In this document: positions 31,742 through 40,756 of the stretch, piece after piece | How the letters are laid out: each line of letters starts with the position of its first letter | How positions within the stretch are numbered: position 1 is the stretch's first letter | NCBI RefSeq assembly: GCF_947855115.1 | Contig: NZ_CANTZW010000036.1 | Coordinates: forward strand, 1 to 40,810 | Direction of reading: 5' to 3' | From: an uncultured Parabacteroides sp. | GTDB lineage: Bacteria > Bacteroidota > Bacteroidia > Bacteroidales > Tannerellaceae | DNA: 40,810 nucleotides | The notes under the pieces: generated by a model | Seen by the model: the letters and a program-made list of their open reading frames with translations, nothing else | What the model was told of the DNA's origin: nothing | Database searches by the model: none | Translations under genes and position numbers: made by a program

Positions 31742-33400
31742 ATGAACGAAATGATAAAGACGCCAGAGTTTCTCTTTGAAAGCAGCTGGGAAGTCTGTAA
31801 TAAAGTGGGAGGTATTTATACCGTACTATCGACAAAAGCTCATACGCTTCAGCAAATTTTTAATGACAAAGTAATTTTTATCGGCCCGGATGTGTGGGCA
31901 GACACGACTGCTCCTGATTTTACGGAAGACACATCTTTATTCGAGGATTGGAAAAAACATGCCGAATCCGCGGAGCATTTAAAAGTTAAAGTCGGTCGCT
32001 GGAACGTACCGGGTACCCCCCCTGTTATACTGGTAGATTTCAAATCCTACTTCAGTGAACGAGACGCCTTTTTCTATTCTATGTGGGAAAATTTCCGAGT
32101 CGATTCCATCCACGCTTACGGCGATTACGATGAGTCTTGCATTTTCGCTTACGCGACGGGCAAGGTGATCGAGAGCTTCTACCACTTCTACAAGCTGGAA
32201 AACAAGAAAGTCGCCGCCCTATTCAACGAATGGATGCTGGCGATGGGAGCGCTTTACATCCAAAAGCAAATACCCGCGATCGCGACACTCTTCACGACAC
32301 ATGCCACATCGATCGGACGCTCTATCGCCGGTAATAACAAGGCTCTGTACGCCTATATGGACGGTTACAACGGTGACCAGATGGCAAAGGAACTAAACAT
32401 GGAGGCCAAGCATTCCGTAGAGAAGCAGGCCGCCCATTACGTGGATTGCTTCACGACCGTAAGCGATATCACGGCCCGCGAATGTAAACAGCTATTGGAC
32501 AAGGAGCCGGACATCGTTACCCCGAACGGTTTTGAACCAAACTTTGTACCCGAAGGAAAAGAATACGATAAAAAACGGAAGGAGGCACGCCGTACATTAA
32601 TTAATGTGGCAGAAAAATTATTGGGTTGTTCCATCGACCCGAGCGCATTGCTGGTATCCACCAGCGGCCGTTATGAGTACAGGAATAAGGGTATCGACGT
32701 TTTCATCGAGGCGATGAACCGTGTACGTACATCCGGGCGTTTGCAGCGCGAGGTCGTAGCCTTTATCATGGTACCGGCTTGGGTACGTGCCCCTCGCGCG
32801 GATTTAAAAGAGGCGATCGAGCAAGACATAAAGACGACCGCTCCGCTTCAGCTCCCATTCATCACGCATTGGTTGCACAATATGCAAGAAGACAAGGTAT
32901 TGAATTACATCAATCACGCCGGCTTCACGAACGCAGCATCCGAGAAACTAAAGATTATATTCGTGCCTTGTTATCTGGACGGCAAAGGAGGTATCTTCAA
33001 CAAGACCTATTATGATATGCTGATAGGCATGGACGTTACCGTATATCCGTCTTATTACGAGCCTTGGGGATATACCCCGCTGGAAAGTATCGCTTTCGGC
33101 ATACCGACGATCACGACCAACCTGGCCGGTTTCGGTATGTGGGCTAAGAAAACGGTATCCGGGAATAACCTTAGCGAAGGCGTAGAGGTTATCAACCGCA
33201 CGGACTTTAATTACTTTGAGGTAGCGGAGGCTATCATGAATTCTATCTTAACTCTCAGCCGAAAAGATGCCGCGGATATCGAGGAGATCAAGCAACGTTG
33301 CTTCGACCTCGCCCGAAAAGCAGAATGGAGCAAGTTTATCGACTACTATCTGAGTGCTTTCGACATCGCCATGAAGCATGCCGAAGAAAGAAATAGTTAA
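31742..33400 (+). CDS. Glycogen synthase (GT3/GT5-like)
   Basis: 552 aa from ATG 31742 (MNEMIKTPEFLFESSWEVCN). KVGGIYTVLSTKA is the N-terminal glycine loop that binds the sugar nucleotide, TTHATSIGRSIAGNN and VTPNGFEPNF are acceptor/donor blocks, and YYEPWGYTPLESIAFGIPT is the C-terminal E-x7-E region. The form resembles eukaryotic-type GT3 synthases more than E. coli GlgA, as usual in Bacteroidales. It extends alpha-1,4-glucan in the cytoplasm and is followed by the glucan phosphorylase, giving synthesis and breakdown side by side. Confidence 0.9.
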   Translation: MNEMIKTPEFLFESSWEVCNKVGGIYTVLSTKAHTLQQIFNDKVIFIGPDVWADTTAPDFTEDTSLFEDWKKHAESAEHLKVKVGRWNVPGTPPVILVDFKSYFSERDAFFYSMWENFRVDSIHAYGDYDESCIFAYATGKVIESFYHFYKLENKKVAALFNEWMLAMGALYIQKQIPAIATLFTTHATSIGRSIAGNNKALYAYMDGYNGDQMAKELNMEAKHSVEKQAAHYVDCFTTVSDITARECKQLLDKEPDIVTPNGFEPNFVPEGKEYDKKRKEARRTLINVAEKLLGCSIDPSALLVSTSGRYEYRNKGIDVFIEAMNRVRTSGRLQREVVAFIMVPAWVRAPRADLKEAIEQDIKTTAPLQLPFITHWLHNMQEDKVLNYINHAGFTNAASEKLKIIFVPCYLDGKGGIFNKTYYDMLIGMDVTVYPSYYEPWGYTPLESIAFGIPTITTNLAGFGMWAKKTVSGNNLSEGVEVINRTDFNYFEVAEAIMNSILTLSRKDAADIEEIKQRCFDLARKAEWSKFIDYYLSAFDIAMKHAEERNS

Positions 33401-33428
33401 ATATTGCTCATAATTAATAAGATAATGC

Positions 33429-33436
33429 TATCTTTG
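33429..33436 (+). promoter_or_regulatory. -7 promoter element for alpha-glucan phosphorylase
   Basis: TATCTTTG in the 73-bp gap between the two glycogen genes, with a TTG at 33404-33406 (22-bp spacing, slightly long). It gives the phosphorylase its own promoter in addition to any read-through. Confidence 0.6.
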
Positions 33437-33473
33437 CACACGTTTTTAGACAAACACTTTAAACTTCACAATA

Positions 33474-36044
33474 ATGAAAATTAAGGCGAATAACGCAAAC
33501 AGTCCTATTTGGAAGGACGTTTACTCACATTCCAAGCTTCCGCAACAGCTGGAACCACTGAATGAGATCGCAACAAATCTTTGGTGGGTATGGAATCATG
33601 AAGGCGCTAAACTATTTGGCAAGATCGACAACCAACTTTGGAAATCCACAGAAGGTAACCCTGTACAGCTATTACAAAGTCTTTCACACAAACGTATGGA
33701 AGAGATCTTGGCCGACAAGGAGTTGATGGCTGAAATCCAAAAGGTATACGCTGATTTTAAAGCCTATATCAATGTAAAACCCAACAAGACACAACCGTCT
33801 GTAGCCTACTTCAGCATGGAGTATGGTTTGACCAATGTATTAAAGATTTACTCAGGAGGTCTGGGAGTATTAGCCGGCGACTACCTGAAAGAGGCCAGCG
33901 ACAGCAACATCGATCTGTGCGCCGTAGGTTTCTTGTATCGTTACGGATATTTCACGCAGACCTTATCCATGGACGGTCAGCAGATCGCGAACTACGAACC
34001 GCAAAACTTCAACGCCCTGCCGTTGACCCAGGTATTGCAGTCAAACGGAGAGCCGATGGTATTGGAGGTTCCTTATCCGGGCAGAATCGTTTACGCTCAT
34101 ATCTGGAAAGTCAGCGTAGGCCGCGTGCCTTTGTATTTAATGGATACGGATATCCCCCAGAACAGCGAGTGGGACCGTTCCATCACGCACCAATTATATG
34201 GCGGCGACTGGGAGAACCGCATGAAACAAGAGTACTTGCTGGGTATCGGCGGTATCATGATGCTGAACAAATTAGGTATCAAGAAACAAATTTATCACTG
34301 CAACGAAGGACATGCCGCTTTGATCAACGCCCAGCGTTTGGTAGACTATATCCAGAACGACGGCCTTTCATTCAACCAAGCGCTAGAGGTTGTACGTGCT
34401 TCTGCCCTTTATACGGTACACACTCCGGTTCCGGCAGGCCACGATTACTTCGACGAAGGTTTGTTCGGACGTTACATGGGTGAGTTCCCCGGCAAATTAG
34501 GTATTAGCTGGCAGGATTTCATCGATATGGGACGCGAGAACCCGGGTTCTAACGAGAAATTCTCCATGAGCGTATTCGCCTTGAACACTTGCCAAGAGGC
34601 CAACGGCGTAAGCTGGTTGCACGGTAAGGTTTCACAGCGTATGTTCGCCCCGGTTTGGAAAGGTTACTTCCCGGATGAGTTGCACGTTGGTTACGTAACG
34701 AACGGTGTGCACATGCCGACTTGGGCCGCTACGGAGATGAAGAAATTCTATACGGATAAATTTGGCGTCAAGCTCTTCGAGGATCAATCGAACCGTAAAT
34801 GTTGGGAAGGAATCCAGAACGTGGCCGACGAGGAGATCTGGAACCTCCGTATGACCTTGAAGAACAAATTGATCGATTACATCCGCGCTCAATACAAGGA
34901 TAGCTGGTTGAAGAACCAAGGCGATCCTTCCAAGGTAGTCTCTATTCTTGAGAAGATCAACCCGAACGCGTTGTGGATCGGTTTCGGCCGTCGCTTCGCT
35001 ACTTACAAGCGCGCTCACTTGCTGTTCACGGACTTAGACCGTTTGGCCAAGATCGTTAACAACGAGAAATTCCCGATCCAGTTCGTGTTCACCGGTAAGG
35101 CGCACCCGGCCGACGGTGGTGGTCAAGGTTTGATCAAGCACATTGTCGAGATCTCTCGCCGTCCGGAGTTCCTAGGAAAGATCATTTTCTTGGAGAATTA
35201 CGATATGCGTTTGGCTCGCCGTTTGATCTCCGGTGTCGATGTATGGTTGAATACTCCGACTCGTCCGTTGGAGGCTTCCGGTACTTCCGGAGAGAAAGCC
35301 GAGATGAACGGTGTATTGAACTTCTCCGTTCTCGATGGCTGGTGGTATGAGGGTTATGTAGAAGGCGCGGGTTGGGCGTTGACCGACAAGCGTACGTACG
35401 AGAACCAGCAATATCAAGACCAGTTGGATGCGGCTACAATCTACCACATCCTGGAAACCGAGATCATCCCGACTTACTACGCTAAGAACAGTAAGGGATA
35501 CTCTCCAGACTGGATACAGTATATCAAGAACTCTATCGCTAAGATCGCTCCGGATTATACGATGAAACGTATGTTGGACGATTACGAGGATCGTTTCTAC
35601 CACAAACTGGCTACTCGTTCCGCTCATATTTCTGCCAACAACTTCGAGATCGCTAAGCAAATAGCCGCTTGGAAAGAGGAAGTCGCTCAACATTGGGATT
35701 GTTTCCAAGTAGAGTCTTTCACTTGCGATCGGGATCTGAATATCAGCGGTCCGGTCGTAGGAAAAGAATACAACTTCAACTTGGTAATCGATCGTCATGA
35801 GTTGCAAGGTATGCTAGGCGTCGAAATGGTTGTTACGAAGGAAGATCCGGAAAAACATACCTTAGAGCTGATCAATACCGCTCAATTCGAGTTGAAGAAA
35901 GAAGAAGGCTCCAAGTTATTCTTCCAGTTGACAACGACTCCTTCCGAGGCAGGAAACCACAAGGTAGGCTTCCGTGTATATCCTGTAAACAAGGAATTGC
36001 CTCACCGTATGGATTTCGCTTATGTACGTTGGATTCAGTTATAA
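33474..36044 (+). CDS. glgP: Alpha-glucan phosphorylase (GT35, DUF3417 N-terminus)
   Basis: 856 aa. The N-terminus (LPQQLEPLNEIATNLWWVWN) is the DUF3417 domain of the short bacterial alpha-glucan phosphorylases. YFSMEYGLTNVLKIYSGGLG starts the catalytic part. The pyridoxal-phosphate lysine is Lys608 in EASGTSGEKAEMNGVLNFSV, followed by DGWWYEGY. It releases glucose-1-phosphate from glycogen or maltodextrin. A C-terminal beta-rich extension of about 150 residues follows. Codon use is rich in GC-ending codons, as in a highly expressed chromosomal gene. A strong bidirectional terminator follows. Confidence 0.92.
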   Translation: MKIKANNANSPIWKDVYSHSKLPQQLEPLNEIATNLWWVWNHEGAKLFGKIDNQLWKSTEGNPVQLLQSLSHKRMEEILADKELMAEIQKVYADFKAYINVKPNKTQPSVAYFSMEYGLTNVLKIYSGGLGVLAGDYLKEASDSNIDLCAVGFLYRYGYFTQTLSMDGQQIANYEPQNFNALPLTQVLQSNGEPMVLEVPYPGRIVYAHIWKVSVGRVPLYLMDTDIPQNSEWDRSITHQLYGGDWENRMKQEYLLGIGGIMMLNKLGIKKQIYHCNEGHAALINAQRLVDYIQNDGLSFNQALEVVRASALYTVHTPVPAGHDYFDEGLFGRYMGEFPGKLGISWQDFIDMGRENPGSNEKFSMSVFALNTCQEANGVSWLHGKVSQRMFAPVWKGYFPDELHVGYVTNGVHMPTWAATEMKKFYTDKFGVKLFEDQSNRKCWEGIQNVADEEIWNLRMTLKNKLIDYIRAQYKDSWLKNQGDPSKVVSILEKINPNALWIGFGRRFATYKRAHLLFTDLDRLAKIVNNEKFPIQFVFTGKAHPADGGGQGLIKHIVEISRRPEFLGKIIFLENYDMRLARRLISGVDVWLNTPTRPLEASGTSGEKAEMNGVLNFSVLDGWWYEGYVEGAGWALTDKRTYENQQYQDQLDAATIYHILETEIIPTYYAKNSKGYSPDWIQYIKNSIAKIAPDYTMKRMLDDYEDRFYHKLATRSAHISANNFEIAKQIAAWKEEVAQHWDCFQVESFTCDRDLNISGPVVGKEYNFNLVIDRHELQGMLGVEMVVTKEDPEKHTLELINTAQFELKKEEGSKLFFQLTTTPSEAGNHKVGFRVYPVNKELPHRMDFAYVRWIQL

Positions 36045-36055
36045 TACAGAATACC

Positions 36056-36104
36056 ATATCAATAAAAAAGCCGGACTTTCAAAGCCCGGCTTTTTTATTG
36101 ATAT
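36056..36104. terminator. Bidirectional terminator between convergent genes
   Basis: A perfect 19-bp stem (36056-36074 with 36086-36104) with A and T runs on the two sides. It serves both the phosphorylase (plus) and the outer-membrane protein (minus), whose stops lie within 20 bp on either side. Confidence 0.9.
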
Positions 36105-36120
36105 AAATATTGCGGATTGA

Positions 36121-37590
36121 TTAAAAAGCGTAAGAAACGCCAAGCGACGGCATCAACGCATAGATGTTATAATGGCCGCCGAATGTACGATCGGACCCGG
36201 TGATCAAGTCTTTATCCGTATAAGAACCGTCACGGCCGAAACCAGTCACGTACGAGAAAGCGAAATCAACAGACAAAGCGTCTAACGGACGGAAACTTAA
36301 ACCTGCCGTAATACCGAACTTATCCATACTCGGAGTCTCCGGATTCAAGAAATCATCCTTTACCGGCGCCTCGTCGAAGTAAGCTCCCAAACGAAGATCC
36401 AAACGGTTCGTCGCGGCGAACTGAGTACCTAAACGATAGATACGAGAATTGTGATAGTCCTTTTTAGCGACTAAATTGTATTCATCCAACGGAGAAGGAG
36501 AAAATTCGATCGCCAACGTCTTATAAGCTCCCCAGCCTACGAATTGGACCTCACCGGATACAAGCCAACGATCGGTAGGACGATACGTAATACCTACGTT
36601 CCAGTTATCCGGCAACGGAAGCTCGGCAGAGAATGAGCCTTGATCTAACGGCGGGATACGAACACCTTCCTTTATATTCTCAGGCAAATTGATACCCATA
36701 GCAACCGCTTTTTCTATCAGCCCGTTAATCTTAGGTAATAACACATTCTTCAAATCATTCTCATTGGCGTAACTCAAAACGATATCTCCCTCTTTCACAC
36801 GGGCCATCACCTTGGAGCGATAAGAGACACCCACCGTAAATTTCTCGTTGATATCATACATAACACCCACGTTGAAGCCCAAGCGGATACCTGCGTCTCC
36901 CTTCAAGTTAACCGAAGCGGCAGAAGCCTCGTTATATTTCTGCATATCTTTCATGATATCATTGATAGTAGGGGCGACTGCCGCGCCAAGAGCCGGATTC
37001 GCCTCCAGGATAGGCTTGAACTGAGCCATCATACTGTTTGCCATGTCGTTCATAGCGCCCGGTCCCATCAACGCACGGCTCAGGGAGATATTTCCGAACT
37101 CCATCATCAACCCGGCACCAATGCTTAAACGATCCATGATCTTCCACGATACGGTAGGCTGGATATTGAAAGCCTTCAAGGAAATATCCTGTACCAAATG
37201 GGCACCTTTCCAATCCTTGCCCCAATCCATGCTACTGCCATAGGGGGTTGTCAAGCTGACACCTGCCGCAAGGTTATCATAAATCTTAAACCCTGCATAT
37301 ACAAATAAAGGGGTACTCGGGGTATTATCCGGACGCTGCACATAGTCGCCATCCGTGAACTTACCCTTTGAAAAGACACCGGATACACCAGCCGATAAAT
37401 GAACATTTTTATCCATAAACACCAATCCCGCCGGATTGAAATGCATACTCTCCGCTCCTAGTTTCATTGCGACACCGACATGTCCCATACCGGCCTGTTT
37501 CGTACTCTGGGCGTTTACCTGATAGCCCTCGGCTGCCGCATAAGACAAAGGAAGCATGGAAAGACATGCTAAAGCGATAACTTTCTTCAT
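36121..37590 (-). CDS. OmpP1/FadL/TodX-family outer-membrane transport protein
   Basis: 489 aa. A Sec signal peptide is visible (MKKVIALACLSMLPLSYAAA, cleavage near residue 20). The mature start GYQVNAQSTKQAGMGHVGVA and SMHFNPAGLVFM are the FadL-family hatch signature (NPA). The rest alternates beta strands and ends in the aromatic residue Phe (LGVSYAF), as expected for a BAM substrate. A predicted insertion, about 180-220, is Met/Asn-rich. The family takes up long-chain fatty acids or other hydrophobic compounds; the substrate here is unknown. Confidence 0.9.
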   Translation of the reverse strand: MKKVIALACLSMLPLSYAAAEGYQVNAQSTKQAGMGHVGVAMKLGAESMHFNPAGLVFMDKNVHLSAGVSGVFSKGKFTDGDYVQRPDNTPSTPLFVYAGFKIYDNLAAGVSLTTPYGSSMDWGKDWKGAHLVQDISLKAFNIQPTVSWKIMDRLSIGAGLMMEFGNISLSRALMGPGAMNDMANSMMAQFKPILEANPALGAAVAPTINDIMKDMQKYNEASAASVNLKGDAGIRLGFNVGVMYDINEKFTVGVSYRSKVMARVKEGDIVLSYANENDLKNVLLPKINGLIEKAVAMGINLPENIKEGVRIPPLDQGSFSAELPLPDNWNVGITYRPTDRWLVSGEVQFVGWGAYKTLAIEFSPSPLDEYNLVAKKDYHNSRIYRLGTQFAATNRLDLRLGAYFDEAPVKDDFLNPETPSMDKFGITAGLSFRPLDALSVDFAFSYVTGFGRDGSYTDKDLITGSDRTFGGHYNIYALMPSLGVSYAF

Positions 37591-37646
37591 AAAAAATTAA
37601 TTTGTTAATACCTAATTCAATACGCCATCCACGGCGTAAGCGGCGA

Positions 37647-37654
37647 CAAAGATA
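37647..37654 (-). promoter_or_regulatory. -7 promoter element for the FadL-type gene
   Basis: TATCTTTG on the minus strand, 57 bp before the start at 37590. Further upstream, two TATATTTG copies (37701-37708 and 37720-37727, minus strand) match the same consensus and could be additional starts. Confidence 0.5.
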
Positions 37655-37700
37655 AATACTTTTCTCTAATATTGCACAGTTTTATTGAAAATGTGCGGCA

Positions 37701-37730
37701 CAAATATATAAACACTGTGCAAATATATAA
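37701..37730. repeat. Direct repeat CAAATATATAA x2 in divergent intergenic region
   Basis: CAAATATATAA occurs at 37701-37711 and 37720-37730, a 19-bp period. On the minus strand each contains a -7-like TATATTTG. Apart from this, the two promoters and a GC-rich tract at about 37758-37815, the 37591-37905 gap shows nothing recognisable. Confidence 0.5.
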
Positions 37731-37858
37731 GACAAATTAACAATTATCCTCTCATCGGCGCAGGCCTGCCCGTTCTCGGTCTCAGCCGGATAAGAGGATG
37801 AGCAGCCCCTCCCCCTACATTATCATCCGGAATTAAAATGATTCTGATGAATAAATAG

Positions 37859-37866
37859 TACCTTTG
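37859..37866 (+). promoter_or_regulatory. -7 promoter element for the CE1-type esterase
   Basis: TACCTTTG matches the -7 consensus and lies 39 bp before ATG 37906. No obvious -33 element. Confidence 0.55.
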
Positions 37867-37905
37867 GCTCAAGAGTACTTAATCCTTTAAACCGCATAGA
37901 TAAAA

Positions 37906-39078
37906 ATGAAAAAACTAGCATTACTCGCGGCCCTCTTACTGCCGCTATCAATGGTTTTCGCCCAACAAAATGTAGGGTTCAAGACCAGTAAGGTAGAACC
38001 ATTCGTGATCAATCAAGACAATAGCGTCACTTTCTACGTAGAAGCCCCGGAAGCGAAATCTGTATCCGTGAAAGGAGACTGGGAAGCCAACGAGGGCAAT
38101 GGCGAGATGACGAAAGGGAAAAACGGAATATGGAGCTACACGACTCCTCCCCTGCCATCCGAGATGTACACGTATCGCTTAAATATAGATGGTATTTACA
38201 ACATCGCCCCGAACAACCCGTTCTCCTGCCGCGATGTCGGAACCTTGTTCAGCCTGTTCTATATCAATGGAGGAAACGGTGATTATTACCAAGTACGCGA
38301 CGTACCGCATGGCAACGTAACGACCACATGGTATCACTCGGATATCCTCAGGGCTGAACGCAGGCTTAGTGTTTATACGCCTCCTTTCTACGACAAGAAC
38401 ATCCAGTCGTACCCCGTCTTGTACCTGCTACACGGCAGTGGTGGCGATGAGAACGCTTGGTTGGAACTTGGCCGTACCGCCCGTATCATGGACAACTTGA
38501 TAGCCGAAGGCAAGATACAACCCATGCTTGTCGTCATGCCCAATGGCAATCCCAGCAAACAGGCCGCTCCCGGCGAAACTTCCGATAACCTAAGCTATAA
38601 GCCGGCCATGAGTAACAGCTTCCCCGGTTACAAGGATGGTTCGTACGAGAGAAGTTTCACCGAGATTATCCATTTCATCGATAACCGTTACCGCACGATC
38701 CCGGATAAGAGGCATCGGGCCATAGCCGGACTGTCAATGGGTGGTTTCCATACATTATATGTATCGTTGAACTATCCGGATTATTTTAATTATATCGGGC
38801 TTTTCTCTGCCGGACTCAACGCCAATGGTGTAGACCCGGATAGCCCGATGTACACGAATCTCGACGAGAAATTAGGAAATCTCAAGACATCCGGTTATCA
38901 ATTGTTCTGGATCGGCATCGGAAAGACCGATTTCCTGTACGAAGCAAACCTGCAATTCCGTCAGCGGATGGATAGCCTAGGCATGAAATACCAGTACGTA
39001 GAATCCACCCGGGGACATATCTGGGCCAATTGGCGGGCTTACCTCCTTCAATTCGCTCCCATGCTTTTCAAAGAATGA
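37906..39078 (+). CDS. Secreted CE1-type esterase with N-terminal E-set domain
   Basis: 390 aa. A Sec signal peptide (MKKLALLAALLLPLSMVFAQ) is followed by an Ig-like/CBM48-type E-set domain, about 25-115 (VTFYVEAPEAKSVSVKGDWE). The alpha/beta-hydrolase of the esterase-D/feruloyl-esterase type follows: YPVLYLLHGSGGDENAW, nucleophile Ser277 in AIAGLSMGGFHT, likely Asp in GIGKTDFLYE, and His371 in STRGHIWANW. Such proteins in Bacteroidales release acyl groups (acetyl, feruloyl) from plant polysaccharide in the periplasm; the substrate is not deducible. No SusC/D pair is nearby, so it is not in a classical PUL in this window. Confidence 0.88.
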   Translation: MKKLALLAALLLPLSMVFAQQNVGFKTSKVEPFVINQDNSVTFYVEAPEAKSVSVKGDWEANEGNGEMTKGKNGIWSYTTPPLPSEMYTYRLNIDGIYNIAPNNPFSCRDVGTLFSLFYINGGNGDYYQVRDVPHGNVTTTWYHSDILRAERRLSVYTPPFYDKNIQSYPVLYLLHGSGGDENAWLELGRTARIMDNLIAEGKIQPMLVVMPNGNPSKQAAPGETSDNLSYKPAMSNSFPGYKDGSYERSFTEIIHFIDNRYRTIPDKRHRAIAGLSMGGFHTLYVSLNYPDYFNYIGLFSAGLNANGVDPDSPMYTNLDEKLGNLKTSGYQLFWIGIGKTDFLYEANLQFRQRMDSLGMKYQYVESTRGHIWANWRAYLLQFAPMLFKE

Positions 39079-39119
39079 CTACCCAACACCAGCCGCAAAC
39101 ATTAACCCGCGATCCTGTA

Positions 39120-39141
39120 GAGACGGGGCGTGCCCCGTCTC
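39120..39141. repeat. Short-loop GC hairpin, probable dispersed repeat
   Basis: GAGACGGGGC and GCCCCGTCTC form a perfect 10-bp hairpin with a 2-base loop, 42 bp after the esterase stop. No T run follows. From memory, GTAGAGACG...CGTCTC hairpins are scattered in multiple copies in many bacterial genomes, so I read it as a dispersed repeat rather than a dedicated terminator. Confidence 0.6.
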
Positions 39142-39248
39142 CCACAACCTAAAGCAATTCAACGCAATCCCATAAAATCTCACATAAAGACTGCTTAAGA
39201 TCAAAAATTTATCTATATTTACCCCATCACCTCTAAAGCAATACGAAT

Positions 39249-40073
39249 ATGATTGAAATCCCGGAATCTTTCACGATCAGCCAACAAGCTAGCGAAACAT
39301 TAAAAGGAAAAACCATCGCTCATATCATCGAGCCGAACAGCCTTCATCGCTTCGCCTTTTATAATGGTGATCCCGCTGGATATTCCGGAATACTGGTAGG
39401 CCGGACGATCCAAACCGCCCGTGGACATGGTTGTTTTGTCGATATCTTAATGGATGAAGACACTCACTTATTAATCGGAGACGGAACCCATATATGCTAC
39501 CACACCTCCACAGAAAAAGCTCCCAAGAAATACCAGCTTATGATCGTATTCGAAGATAACTCATTCCTAGCGTTTACAGTCTCGATGTACGGTTCCATTT
39601 ATGCGTTTAAAGGAGAATTTGATAATCCCTACTACCAAGGTAGCCTCCATAAACCTTGTCCGCTCGACGAAAGATTCGATAAAGTCTACTTTCTCAGTAT
39701 AATCAAGAATCTCAAAAAAGATCTGTCGGCAAAAGCGTTACTCGCCACCGAGCAACGCATCCCGGGTTTAGGAAACGGAGTTGTCCAAGATATCCTATTC
39801 AACGCAAGAATCGCCCCGAAACGGAAAATATCCACGTTAACCGAAAAGGAGATAGATCGTCTTTTCCATACATTAAAATCTACGCTGGAGGAAATGACCC
39901 GTCAAGGCGGTCGCGATACGGAAAAGGATCTATACGGAATCTTAGGTAATTACCGTACGATCCTTTCCAAAAATACGTATCATACCCCATGTCCTGCTTG
40001 CGGCGGACGGATCATTAAAGAGGCCTACCTCGGTGGTAGCGTCTATTATTGCCCGCATTGCCAACCGGCCTAG
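39249..40073 (+). CDS. Fpg/Nei-family DNA glycosylase-like protein without Pro2
   Basis: 274 aa. The H2TH region (ATEQRIPGLGNGVVQDILFN, about 176-195) and a C-terminal zinc finger (CPACGG then YYCPHCQ) place it in the formamidopyrimidine-DNA glycosylase/endonuclease VIII family. The N-terminus reads MIEIPES, where classical enzymes have MPELPE; the catalytic N-terminal Pro is replaced by Ile, while Glu3 remains. The RQGGRDTEKDLYGILGNY stretch matches a divergent Bacteroidetes/Firmicutes branch annotated as endonuclease VIII. It may act by another nucleophile or only bind lesions. Single gene between its neighbours. Confidence 0.85.
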   Translation: MIEIPESFTISQQASETLKGKTIAHIIEPNSLHRFAFYNGDPAGYSGILVGRTIQTARGHGCFVDILMDEDTHLLIGDGTHICYHTSTEKAPKKYQLMIVFEDNSFLAFTVSMYGSIYAFKGEFDNPYYQGSLHKPCPLDERFDKVYFLSIIKNLKKDLSAKALLATEQRIPGLGNGVVQDILFNARIAPKRKISTLTEKEIDRLFHTLKSTLEEMTRQGGRDTEKDLYGILGNYRTILSKNTYHTPCPACGGRIIKEAYLGGSVYYCPHCQPA

Positions 40074-40699
40074 ATATATCTAATTGACAAAATAACATAT
40101 TGTAATGTAAAGGCCCGGAGAATCGATTCCTCCGGGGCAAGGTACATCTCGTTCACAAATGCACGAAAGAAAATCAGCAACCAACTGCTTAACAACGAAA
40201 TACCCCAAAACGGCCTTTCATTCTAGCGAAATCTATTCATCTTAATTCACAACAAGAAGGGTATAAGGGCTATTCATAAGGTTATAATAGGACTATAATA
40301 GGGTTACAACACCTATTCACGACCGCTTGCAACCCCATTCTTGACCTGTTACAACGCCCAACGCCACTAATAGCGTAGGCCAACACCACCTTATGTATAG
40401 CCTTTCGCGACCTAACGCATACAAAAACGGTACCTTTCCTGGAAGAAAGAGGCTATTCTCCCCCTTTCCCTCACTCTATTTGAAGATAACTCAAAAAAGA
40501 CGTGTCATAACATCAGCCATATATTAATCAAAAAGTCAGCATAATATCCATTCCGCAAACAACAGCTTTATCCTAAAGCCACCTTTTCTTAAAGTATTAT
40601 CCTGATTTATATCGAGTAGACCTGCCCCATCCAAGAACAATCCGGAAAGAAGGGTAACAAATAATCTTGCGTATATGAACGACTTTACGCTTCACCGTA
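40074..40699. other. Gene-free stretch before tRNA
   Basis: About 625 bp without a credible ORF. A hairpin at 40113-40138 (GCCCGGAG paired with CTCCGGGGC, with a one-base bulge) may end the Fpg-like transcript but has no T run. Around 40275-40315 the words TTATAATAGG, CTATAATAGGG and GTTACAAC recur loosely. I see nothing else. Confidence 0.5.
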
Positions 40700-40742
40700 C
40701 AAAAACAAAAAAGGCCTTGAAACCATTAAAGTTTCAAGACCT
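40700..40742 (-). terminator. Terminator downstream of tRNA-Asp
   Basis: 12-bp arms (40712-40723 and 40731-40742, one mismatch) with a 7-base loop. On the minus strand it is followed by a T-rich tract (complement of 40700-40711). It lies 14 bp past the tRNA 3' end. Confidence 0.75.
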
Positions 40743-40756
40743 ATCCTTTGAATGAG

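Noticed and set aside
34632..35807. Long minus-strand frames under the phosphorylase gene
   Set aside because: Antisense shadows of a high-GC3 coding region; no start context or domain.
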